From assembly GCA_050288705.1 (NCBI GenBank), contig JBNKEI010000122.1, positions 58,114 through 122,113 of the forward strand: a stretch of DNA of 64,000 nt, in the 5' to 3' direction. The notes under the pieces were generated by a model. The model was not told where the DNA came from, searched no databases, and worked only from the letters and a program-made list of their open reading frames with translations. The DNA comes from JBNKEI01 sp050288705. Lineage in GTDB: Bacteria; Myxococcota; Myxococcia; Myxococcales; UBA5297. This document shows positions 33,558 to 41,188 of the stretch, piece by piece. Position 1 is the stretch's first letter; every line of letters begins with the position of its first letter. Made by a program: the position numbers and the translations under genes.

Positions 33558-33588
33558 GGAGATGCGAAACGACAAGCCCTGCAAAATG
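33558..33588 (+). repeat. Second copy of the antitoxin-tail-like repeat
   Basis: GGAGATGCGAAACGACAAGC followed by CCTGCAAAATG matches 29203-29233 (GGAGATGCGGGACGACAAGC then CCCGCAATATG), with about 27 of 31 bases shared. Translated, both read EMR(D/N)DKP(R/C)(N/K)M, so they are probably two related antitoxin ends rather than a mobile repeat. No toxin follows this copy. Confidence 0.55.
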
Positions 33589-33614
33589 TCTGGAAATTCG
33601 TCGATACCGAGGCA

Positions 33615-33678
33615 CCGGCGTATTTAGTGCGCCTAGACCATCGGGTCGATTCAGTGCCAGCGCACTAAATGCGCTGGC
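33615..33678. repeat. Large imperfect palindrome between SGNH and dedA genes
   Basis: Left arm CCGGCGTATTTAGTGCGC (33615-33632) and right arm GCGCACTAAATGCGCTGG (33660-33677) are inverted repeats with 16 of 18 pairs. The right arm also forms its own perfect 9-bp hairpin, GCCAGCGCA-CTAAA-TGCGCTGGC (33656-33678). No T-run follows in either direction. It lies between convergent genes, so a bidirectional transcription barrier or a REP-type element is likely. Confidence 0.5.
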
Positions 33679-33713
33679 GCCGAAAAGAGAATCGAGCGTG
33701 GGGTAGCGCCTGC

Positions 33714-34436
33714 TTAGAAACTGTCTGCCGCAGGAGTATTGTTATTTCGGGTCCTATTTCTTTCCCGGACAAATTCAATAGCTGCTGGTAAAATCGAAAT
33801 AAAAATAATGGCAAGAATAACCAATGAAAAGTTATTTCTAACTACGTTCAGGTTTCCGAAAAAATATCCTGCACTAAGGCAAATAGCAATCCAGGAAATT
33901 CCTCCAATAATATTGTAGCTTATAAAACGCCAATAGCTCATTTCTCCAATTCCTGCCACAAAAGGAGCAAAAGTGCGAATAATGGGAACAAAGCGTGCCA
34001 TGATAATAGCTTTGCCACCATGTCTTTCATAAAACTGATGTGCTTTGAGTAAATGCTTTTTGTTTAAAAATCTTACATTTTCTTTATGAAAAATCTTGGG
34101 GCCGATTTTTTTACCAATCCAATAGTTAATTGTGTCTCCAAGAATGGCAGCAAAGCTAAGTAAAACAAATAATGCAATTACTGCTTCGGGGTTAGATAAT
34201 TTTCCATTAAGGCCGAATGACCCCAGTGCCGCAAAGGTACCAGCGGCGAAAAGTAATGAGTCTCCCGGTAGAAGCGGCAGAATTACCAATCCGGTCTCGC
34301 AAAGAATCACCAAAAAAAGCACGAAGTAGGTCCATCCACCACAAGCCTGGAGAACAATATCTAAGTACTTGTCAAGATGAAGAAATACATCGACGACCCG
34401 CCAGAGGATATCTATGATTTGCCCGAGAGTTTGCAT
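33714..34436 (-). CDS. DedA-family membrane protein
   Basis: 240-residue inner-membrane protein from the ATG at 34436 (MQTLGQIIDILWRVVD); an upstream ATG at 34481 lies inside the nifJ terminator and is rejected. The DedA/VTT core is visible: LVILCETGLVILPLLPGDSL, GDTINYWIGKKIGPKIF, and HGGKAIIMARFVPIIRTFAP with PFVAGIGEMSYWRF, including the membrane-embedded Glu, Asp and Arg residues linked to lipid scrambling or undecaprenyl-phosphate recycling. Five to six hydrophobic helices. It is transcribed in the same direction as nifJ but separated by a terminator. Confidence 0.9.
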   Translation of the reverse strand: MQTLGQIIDILWRVVDVFLHLDKYLDIVLQACGGWTYFVLFLVILCETGLVILPLLPGDSLLFAAGTFAALGSFGLNGKLSNPEAVIALFVLLSFAAILGDTINYWIGKKIGPKIFHKENVRFLNKKHLLKAHQFYERHGGKAIIMARFVPIIRTFAPFVAGIGEMSYWRFISYNIIGGISWIAICLSAGYFFGNLNVVRNNFSLVILAIIFISILPAAIEFVRERNRTRNNNTPAADSF

Positions 34437-34450
34437 GTAAGTACCCAAGT

Positions 34451-34480
34451 AAAAAAATGCCCAGAAACGGAGTCTGGGCA
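34451..34480 (-). terminator. Rho-independent terminator of nifJ
   Basis: On the minus strand, TGCCCAGA-ctccgtt-TCTGGGCA (8-bp perfect stem, 34480-34458) is followed by TTTTTTT (34457-34451). It lies 25 bp after the nifJ stop and before the dedA start, a textbook intrinsic terminator. Confidence 0.9.
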
Positions 34481-34504
34481 TTTTACCGAAGACGATAGTT
34501 ACTA

Positions 34505-37500
34505 CTAGTCTTTCTTATGCGCTTCGTAACTCATCTTGGCCAACTGATCTAGATGCGCCCACTTGGTCTGCGCATGGTGACTTGCTTGTTGCAATAGGGC
34601 CTTGGCAGCTTCCGGTCGACTCTTGGTAAGCATTTTCCAGCGAGTCTCTTGGTATGCAAACTCTTCAAAGCTAATCTTAGGAGCTTTAGAGTCGAGCTTT
34701 AGGGGATTTTCTCCCTTGATCGCCAAATCGGGGTTGTAGCGGTACAAAGGCCAGTGGCCGCTCTCTACTGCTCGTTTTTGGTTTTCGACACCGGTTTTCA
34801 TGTCGATTCCGTGGGCAATGCAATGAGAGTAAGCCAAGATAAGCGAAGGGCCATCGTAGGCTTCAGCTTCTAGGAACGCCCGCACTGTTTGCATGTCGTT
34901 TGCTCCCAAAGCTACGGTAGCCACGTAGATGTGTCCATAGCTCATGGCAATGAGCCCCAAGTCTTTCTCTGGAAGCGGCTTACCGCTGGCGGCAAATTTG
35001 GCAACTGCGCCCATAGGAGTGGCCTTGGACATTTGGCCACCAGTGTTGGAGTACACCTCGGTATCCAAAACCAACACATTAACATTGCGTCCCTGGGCCA
35101 ATACATGGTCCAGACCGCCGTAGCCAATGTCAAAAGCCCAACCATCGCCACCCAAGACCCATACCGATTTTTTAACCAAGTAATCGGCAATTTGTAGGAG
35201 TCTCTTGCTAGCAAGGTCTCCCGCACCCTGAAGAAGTTTTTTCATTTCCTCTACCCGGGCGCGCTGCTCAAAGATTTCCTTCTCAGTGGTTTGGTTAGCT
35301 CCACGAATAGCGTCGACCAACGAAGCATGATTCTTGAGCGCTTCGCTCTGAGGCAACAACTCCAATGCGAACTCGCTGAACTTATCAACCGCCAGTCGGA
35401 AACCGAAGCCAAACTCGGCGTTGTCTTCGAACAGGGAGTTAGACCAAGCCGGCCCTCGTCCTTCGCTATTGGTGCAGTAAGGAGTAGTGGGGAGATTTCC
35501 ACCGTAAATTGAAGAACACCCGGTGGCATTGGCAATAAGCGCTCGGTCGCCAAACAACTGGGTGAGCAGCTTCACGTAAGGAGTTTCTCCACAGCCACCG
35601 CAAGCCCCTGAGAACTCAAAGAGAGGTTGCAGTAATTGGCTTCCCTTAACCGTATTCTGCTTGACCTGTAGGCGATCGACTTCTGGCAGCTTCAAGAAGA
35701 ACTCGGCATTGGTTCGCTGGGTGATTCGCAAAGGCTCTTGCGCGGTCATGGTTAAAGCCTTGCGTTCAGGATTTGCTTTGTCTTTTCCAGGACAGCTATA
35801 GGCACACGCTTCACACCCGGTGCAGTCCTCTACAAAAACTTGCACAGTAAACTTATTGCCGGGCAGGCTCTTATCTTTGTAATCGGTGGACTTAAAGGCA
35901 GATGGCGCATTGCTTAGCGATTCTGCTGGATATGCCTTAGTGCGAATGGCTGCGTGTGGGCAGATCACCGAGCACTTACCGCATTGGATACAAAGCGAAG
36001 GGTCCCAGTCGGGCACCGTGAGCGCAATGTTGCGTTTTTCCCAGCGAGTAGTTGATAGGGGATAAGTGCCATCAACTGGGAATTTAGAAACCGGTAGATT
36101 GTCACCTAGGCCGGCAATCATAACTCCGGAGACGTCGCGAATAAATTCTGGGGCGTCAGCGGGTACTGCCGGGGGCATTTCTTTAGTGCTGCTGACTGAA
36201 GAAGGCACTTTGACTTCGTGCAGGTTAGCCAGCGTGGAATCAACTGCTTCCCAATTCTGCTGAACAATCTTGTCGCCTTTAGCGCCGTAAGTCTTTTTAA
36301 TAGCCGACTTGATCTTCTCAATAGCCTCTTCACGAGGAAGTACTCCGCTAATAGCAAAGAAGCAGGTCTGCATGACGGTGTTGATGCGACCACCCATGCT
36401 AGCCGCTTTCGCAACGCTATAGGCGTCAATGCAGTAGAACTTCAGCTTTTTGTCAACGATATGCTTCTGAACGTGTCGGGGGAGCTTGTCCCATACTTCC
36501 TCGGGGCCATAAGGGCTGTTGAGCAAGAAGGTGGCTCCCGGAAGCGCGTTCTGCAGCATGTCGAACTTCTCAAGAAACACGAACTGATGACAGCCCACGA
36601 AATTGGCTTCGGTAACCAAGTAGGTAGATCGAATAGGTTTTTTGCCGAAGCGAAGGTGGCTGACCGTCATTGAGCCGGCCTTCTTAGAGTCGTAGACGAA
36701 GTACCCTTGAGCGTAGTTATCAGTGGTTTCACCAATGATTTTGATGCTGTTCTTGTTAGCGCCTACGGTTCCGTCCGAGCCCAAGCCGTAGAAAATGGCG
36801 CGTACCACGTCGGAGGACTCAGTGGAGAAACTGGGATCATTGGAAAGTGAGGAATTATTAACGTCTTCTACAATACCTACTACAAAGTGATTTTTGGGTT
36901 TAGCAGCCTGGAGGTTGTCGAAAACTGCTTTGACGTGTGAGGTGTTGAACTCCTTGGAGCCCAAACCGTATCGTCCACCAACTATTTTCGGCATGGCGGT
37001 AAAGGGAGCAATGCCATCGGCTAGTGATTCCGCTACTGCAGTGTGTACGTCGCAGTACAGGGGCTCGCCAGCGCTTCCTGGCTCTTTGGTGCGATCCAAA
37101 ACCGCAATAGATTTAGTAGTTGCGGGAAAGGCTTGAATAAAATCACGTACGCTAAAAGGCCGGTAAAGGCGTACTTTAAGAAGACCAACTTTTTCGCCTT
37201 TGCTAGTTAAGTACTCTACGGTCTCATGGGCTGCTTCCGCGCCGGAGCCCATTATTACCAGCACGCGGTCGGCATCTGGCGCTCCTACATAATCGAATAG
37301 GCGATACTGGCGCCCGGTCAATTTGGCGAATTTGTCCATGGTTTCTTGGACAATGCCTGGGCAGCGATCGTAGAAGGGGTTAGAAGCTTCTCGGCCCTGG
37401 AAGTAAACGTCGGGATTCTGGGCTGTTCCTCGAATGACCGGGTGATCAGGAGAGAGTGATCTTTCCCGATGCGCCTTGATCAAATCCTCGTTGACCATAT

Positions 37501-38107
37501 AGCGCATATCTTCAGAAGAAAGCTCTTCCACTTTCTGAATTTCGTGTGACGAGCGGAACCCGTCGAAGTAATGAAGGAAGGGCACTCGGGACTCAAGTGT
37601 AGCCGTGTGCGCAATGAGGGAGAAATCCATAACTTCCTGGATGCTTCCAGAAGCCAGTAAGGCCCAGCCAGTGCAACGGCACCCCATAACGTCGGAATGA
37701 TCGCCGAAGATGGATAATGCGTGAGTAGCCAGAGCGCGAGCAGAGACATGGAAGACAGTGGGCGTAAGTTCTCCAGCTATCTTGTACATGTTGGGAATCA
37801 TCAGGAGCAAACCCTGAGACGCCGTAAATGTGGTGGTAAGCGCACCTGCTTGCAGAGCGCCATGAACTGCTCCTGCTGCTCCGCCTTCCGACTGCATTTC
37901 AGCAACTAATGGAACAGTTCCGAAGATGTTTTTCTCGCCTCGGGCTGATTTTTCGTCGGCGATTTCACCCATTACCGATGAGGGGGTGATGGGATAAATG
38001 GCAATTACTTCGCTCAGCGCATGGGCGACATGAGCAACTGCAGTATTGCCGTCAATAGTTACGAGCCGGGTTTTTCTTCCGGCTTGAGGTAGGTTGCTAC
38101 TCGACAT
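34505..38107 (-). CDS. nifJ: Pyruvate:ferredoxin (flavodoxin) oxidoreductase
   Basis: Single-chain enzyme of 1200 residues that oxidises pyruvate to acetyl-CoA and CO2 and reduces ferredoxin or flavodoxin. The start at 38107 has GGAGG upstream. N-terminal domains I-II carry GNTAVAHVAHALSEVIAIYP and YPITPSSVMGE; a transketolase-C-like domain and the gamma domain (ETTDNYAQGYFVYDSKKAGS) follow. Two 4Fe-4S sites are in domain V (CIQCGKCSVICPHAA; CTGCEACAYSCPGKD). The C-terminal TPP domain has FSGACGGCGETPYVKL, GGDGWAFDIGYGGLDHVL and NVLVLDTEVYSNTGGQMSKA. It implies anaerobic or low-oxygen pyruvate metabolism. Monocistronic, with its own terminator. Confidence 0.97.
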   Translation of the reverse strand: MSSSNLPQAGRKTRLVTIDGNTAVAHVAHALSEVIAIYPITPSSVMGEIADEKSARGEKNIFGTVPLVAEMQSEGGAAGAVHGALQAGALTTTFTASQGLLLMIPNMYKIAGELTPTVFHVSARALATHALSIFGDHSDVMGCRCTGWALLASGSIQEVMDFSLIAHTATLESRVPFLHYFDGFRSSHEIQKVEELSSEDMRYMVNEDLIKAHRERSLSPDHPVIRGTAQNPDVYFQGREASNPFYDRCPGIVQETMDKFAKLTGRQYRLFDYVGAPDADRVLVIMGSGAEAAHETVEYLTSKGEKVGLLKVRLYRPFSVRDFIQAFPATTKSIAVLDRTKEPGSAGEPLYCDVHTAVAESLADGIAPFTAMPKIVGGRYGLGSKEFNTSHVKAVFDNLQAAKPKNHFVVGIVEDVNNSSLSNDPSFSTESSDVVRAIFYGLGSDGTVGANKNSIKIIGETTDNYAQGYFVYDSKKAGSMTVSHLRFGKKPIRSTYLVTEANFVGCHQFVFLEKFDMLQNALPGATFLLNSPYGPEEVWDKLPRHVQKHIVDKKLKFYCIDAYSVAKAASMGGRINTVMQTCFFAISGVLPREEAIEKIKSAIKKTYGAKGDKIVQQNWEAVDSTLANLHEVKVPSSVSSTKEMPPAVPADAPEFIRDVSGVMIAGLGDNLPVSKFPVDGTYPLSTTRWEKRNIALTVPDWDPSLCIQCGKCSVICPHAAIRTKAYPAESLSNAPSAFKSTDYKDKSLPGNKFTVQVFVEDCTGCEACAYSCPGKDKANPERKALTMTAQEPLRITQRTNAEFFLKLPEVDRLQVKQNTVKGSQLLQPLFEFSGACGGCGETPYVKLLTQLFGDRALIANATGCSSIYGGNLPTTPYCTNSEGRGPAWSNSLFEDNAEFGFGFRLAVDKFSEFALELLPQSEALKNHASLVDAIRGANQTTEKEIFEQRARVEEMKKLLQGAGDLASKRLLQIADYLVKKSVWVLGGDGWAFDIGYGGLDHVLAQGRNVNVLVLDTEVYSNTGGQMSKATPMGAVAKFAASGKPLPEKDLGLIAMSYGHIYVATVALGANDMQTVRAFLEAEAYDGPSLILAYSHCIAHGIDMKTGVENQKRAVESGHWPLYRYNPDLAIKGENPLKLDSKAPKISFEEFAYQETRWKMLTKSRPEAAKALLQQASHHAQTKWAHLDQLAKMSYEAHKKD

Positions 38108-38496
38108 TGACTTCCTCCGATTGATGAAGTTCACAACTTCTAGTCAACAAATGGTAAGCGGTGAGGTCATCCCGTTATCTATAAAGGGATATGTACGACA
38201 TTTGATCATAGATAGAAATGTCATTCACTTAACCCACCCGCACGATTCGCTGGCATGCACCCTTAGTAGCAGATATCAGTGTTCAAACAAAACTGTTGGA
38301 GTCGTAGCTTGAACTGGCGGATTTTGCCCCGCTTTTTCGCGCGTATCCTACGGCGAACATCGTCACAATGCCAGGGAAAACGATTCTCTTGGGTCCAGAC
38401 ACTTAAGCCCGATGCCTTCGCTTGGCTGGAGGTCCTTTTGCGAGAAAAGACCTCCATTGCAGTTGCGTATGCATTCTGCTCAACTTGGCGTTCTTG
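38108..38496. other. Intergenic region upstream of nifJ
   Basis: About 390 bp carrying the nifJ promoter region (reading leftwards) and, at 38428-38455, a hairpin at the end of the response-regulator gene. No gene is convincing, and no known operator could be recognised. Confidence 0.4.
38428..38455 (-). terminator. Hairpin after the response-regulator gene
   Basis: GGAGGTC-c-TTTT-gcgag-AAAA-GACCTCC: an 11-bp stem with one bulge, 42 bp past the stop of the response regulator. The T-run is within the stem, not after it, so terminator function is plausible rather than certain. Confidence 0.45.
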
Positions 38497-38877
38497 TTAG
38501 CCAGTACTCTTGAATGGGACGAGGCCGAGAATCCTCGATATCTTTCGCATAAAGCAGACGTCAACGGGCTTCACCTCGTAGTCAAAGGCACCTAGGTTCA
38601 AGCATATCAAGCGAGTGAGCTGGTCCTCCATTCCGGAGAGAATGATCACCCTAATATCGCGAGTCTCCGGATCTCGCTTTAGGCGAGCGAGTAATACTCG
38701 TCCATCAATTCGTTGATGAACGTCCATGATGATGAGATCGGGTTTTTGGATCTTGGCAAGATCCATAACCCGATTAGAAGAGGTATCGGAAATTACCTCA
38801 ATGCCGGCTCGTCGCGCTTCGCGGGTGAATGCTGCAACCACCAGAGCATCGTCATCGGATATGAGAACTTTGGGCAT
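38497..38877 (-). CDS. Single-domain response regulator
   Basis: 126-residue CheY-like receiver with no output domain. The acidic pocket (PKVLISDDDALVV), phosphorylation site Asp in KPDLIIMDVHQRIDG, the Ser switch in VIILSGMEDQ and the Lys in DYEVKPVDVC are all present. AAGGAG precedes the ATG at the right spacing. No kinase is adjacent; a chemoreceptor lies upstream on the same strand, so a role in chemotaxis or another phosphorelay is possible. Confidence 0.9.
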   Translation of the reverse strand: MPKVLISDDDALVVAAFTREARRAGIEVISDTSSNRVMDLAKIQKPDLIIMDVHQRIDGRVLLARLKRDPETRDIRVIILSGMEDQLTRLICLNLGAFDYEVKPVDVCFMRKISRILGLVPFKSTG

Positions 38878-38963
38878 GGTCGCCTCTCCTTAGAGTTGTC
38901 TCTCGCAACAGTCGATCCATTTTTATTTGTCAATAAAATCGATTGGTTGCGAGTGCTGGGAGT

Positions 38964-38998
38964 GGGTAAAAAAAATTTAGGTGGGTGTTTTTTTACCC
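38964..38998 (-). terminator. Terminator after the second chemoreceptor
   Basis: GGGTAAAAAAA (38964-38974) and TTTTTTTACCC (38988-38998) form an 11-bp stem with a 13-base loop, 21 bp beyond the end of the chemoreceptor gene. A- and T-rich arms make it work in either direction. Confidence 0.7.
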
Positions 38999-39019
38999 TA
39001 ACCAATTCGGAAATTGGGG

Positions 39020-41155
39020 CTAAACCCGAAACCGGCCTATCTCTTCTTGCAAGATATTGGTTTGTTGTCTGAGTGAATCGATAGTCTTTTCCAAATTGCG
39101 GATAGACTCGCACTGAGGCGCCATGACATTCTGAATTGATTCTACTGCAAGCATTACGTCTTCACTCATATTAGTTTGATCTTTTTGCGCGCAGTTTAAA
39201 TACTGAATCATTTCATTTATTTTCTCGATCGAACGAGCAATGATTCGCGAACCCTTGGTCTGTTCTTGACTTGAACGCTCTACTTGTTTGGAAATACCCT
39301 TCATTTTTTCTGCTGATTTCATCACTTGATCGCTGCTTCGCGCCAAAGCAGCGGTGGCTTGGGCAATCTGCTGCACAGTTTCATCCATGCGGTGAATAGT
39401 GCTAGTGACCTGCTTGGAACCCCTGGCTTGCTCCACAGTGACGCGTGCAATGGCTTTTACCATCACGGTGGCTTTACTTGCCGATTCGGAAATTGTAGTT
39501 AGGGCACTTCCTGCTTTGCCTCCTAGATAGACTCCTTCTTCTACGTTTTTAATACCTCGTTCCATGGCCCGAATTGCGTTTTTTGATTCATCTTGCACTG
39601 TGGTCACCAATTCATTGATTTCTTTGGTGGAGGCTCCAGTTTTTTCGGCCAATTCTTTGATTTCATCGGCAACTACTGCGAACCCTTTTCCGTGATCTCC
39701 AGCTTGAGCGGCAATAATGGCAGCATTAAGAGCTAATAAATTTGTTTGATCGGCTATCTCGTCAATAACATTTATAATTTTACCAATAGTTCCGATTTTA
39801 TTTCCTAAATTCTCAATTACATCCGCCGCCTCTTTAGAAGAATCTTTGATTCTATCTATGCCGTGAAGAGTTTTTTGTAGCGCAAGAACACCAATTGCAG
39901 CATCCTCGCTTACTAATTCAGAAAGCCGGGCGGTTTCGTTGGCATTCATTTCCACCTGGCTGATGGAAATGTCAATGTCATTCATAGCGGTACTAGTTTC
40001 TCCCGTGGTGGTAGATAGCTGCTCAATGTTTTTAGCAACCTCTTTTAGAGAAAATGTCATCTGCTCAATAGCGGTGGAGGTTTCTTCCACTGAGACTGCT
40101 AATCCGCGAACACTTTCTGCTACCTCGTCATTAGTGCAAGTCATTTTGAGAATAGAGGAGGAGCTCTCATCGGCAGAAAAGGCAAGCGCTTCCACATTTT
40201 GAGCTATTCCACGCAAACTAGCGGTCATTTCTTCCATTAAGTGGGAGGTGTCGTCTAATGATTTTGAGGTAGTGGCTGCTCCCTGAGCTACCACCTCTCC
40301 AGTATGGGCAATTCGCGCAATGGCTTGGGGAACTTCCACGCAAACCCCCTGAACTCGCGAAATGGTGGTGCGAAGGTTTGAGGTAGTGCGCGAAAGCGCC
40401 TCTTGGAGTTCTCTAAATTCTATGCAGTTAGATTTGACTGAGCTTTTTTCTTTCCATTCTTGGTTGATCGGAAAGCATAAATCGCCGCTACTGATTTTTT
40501 TCGCTGCGATGCTCATTTGAAAAAGGGGAGTTAAAATATATCGTTTACTAATAGCCAAAAGCAAAATTAAAAACAGCCCCAACCCAACGGTTACCGAAGC
40601 AACCATTACATTGCGTATTCGCGATAAAATATCGGTAATCTGCCGATCCGACAAAGCAACTACTGCATAGCCAACGATTTTTTGATCGGCAAGACCTTCT
40701 CTTTCGTAAACCGGGTGGGCCCAAAGAAAAATACCATTTCCCAAAGCCAACGGTGTTTTATCCCAGGCATGTGTGTCGAGAAGATCCCCACGCTCTTTTA
40801 GCTGCTGTCGTAAATCTACTAGCACTTTGTCGCCGGGTACTCCTATTTCAGAAGAGTGCGCCCAGGTCAGATTGTGGTTAAGTAATCCCACGAATCCTTC
40901 ATCGGTTGTCACGTTAGTTGCCATTCGCAGCTCTTGGAGAGTTCGACTAGCAAAAATGTCGCTATTAAAAAGAAAAGGCCCCTTTTCGGCAATTAACTTG
41001 GAAAGATAGTTGCCTCGGTCATACAAAGTTCTTCGTAAAGATTCTTCCATGGTATCCGACGTGAGAAGTAGCGTGGAAACCATGGTCAAAAGCAACACAA
41101 TGGTAAACGATACCAAAATAATGGTTCGTATGCTCCACTGGCGCATTATGATCAT
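39020..41155 (-). CDS. Methyl-accepting chemotaxis protein with Cache-like sensor
   Basis: 711-residue chemoreceptor. A first membrane helix (WSIRTIILVSFTIVLLLTMV) is followed by a periplasmic domain of about 170 residues, a second helix near residues 190-210 (VASVTVGLGLFLILLLAISK), a HAMP domain (MSIAAKKISSGDLCFPI) and a long coiled coil. The signalling tip is recognisable: IADQTNLLALNAAIIAAQAG and GKGFAVVADEIKELAEKTGA. The methylation helices and adaptation region are typical. Ligand unknown. ATG at 41155 or 41146 could be the start. No che genes are nearby apart from the single response regulator downstream. Confidence 0.9.
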   Translation of the reverse strand: MIIMRQWSIRTIILVSFTIVLLLTMVSTLLLTSDTMEESLRRTLYDRGNYLSKLIAEKGPFLFNSDIFASRTLQELRMATNVTTDEGFVGLLNHNLTWAHSSEIGVPGDKVLVDLRQQLKERGDLLDTHAWDKTPLALGNGIFLWAHPVYEREGLADQKIVGYAVVALSDRQITDILSRIRNVMVASVTVGLGLFLILLLAISKRYILTPLFQMSIAAKKISSGDLCFPINQEWKEKSSVKSNCIEFRELQEALSRTTSNLRTTISRVQGVCVEVPQAIARIAHTGEVVAQGAATTSKSLDDTSHLMEEMTASLRGIAQNVEALAFSADESSSSILKMTCTNDEVAESVRGLAVSVEETSTAIEQMTFSLKEVAKNIEQLSTTTGETSTAMNDIDISISQVEMNANETARLSELVSEDAAIGVLALQKTLHGIDRIKDSSKEAADVIENLGNKIGTIGKIINVIDEIADQTNLLALNAAIIAAQAGDHGKGFAVVADEIKELAEKTGASTKEINELVTTVQDESKNAIRAMERGIKNVEEGVYLGGKAGSALTTISESASKATVMVKAIARVTVEQARGSKQVTSTIHRMDETVQQIAQATAALARSSDQVMKSAEKMKGISKQVERSSQEQTKGSRIIARSIEKINEMIQYLNCAQKDQTNMSEDVMLAVESIQNVMAPQCESIRNLEKTIDSLRQQTNILQEEIGRFRV

Positions 41156-41188
41156 CGCTGTCTCTTCCTCATTATTATTTGTCCAATT

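Noticed and set aside
33615..33678. Integron attC site
   Set aside because: No RYYYAAC/GTTRRRY core sites and no integrase; it is a simple palindrome.
34437..34481. Longer dedA start at 34481
   Set aside because: It would place the start inside the nifJ terminator hairpin.
38094..38500. Short frames upstream of nifJ
   Set aside because: No ribosome site, no family resemblance, and they overlap the promoter region and a hairpin.
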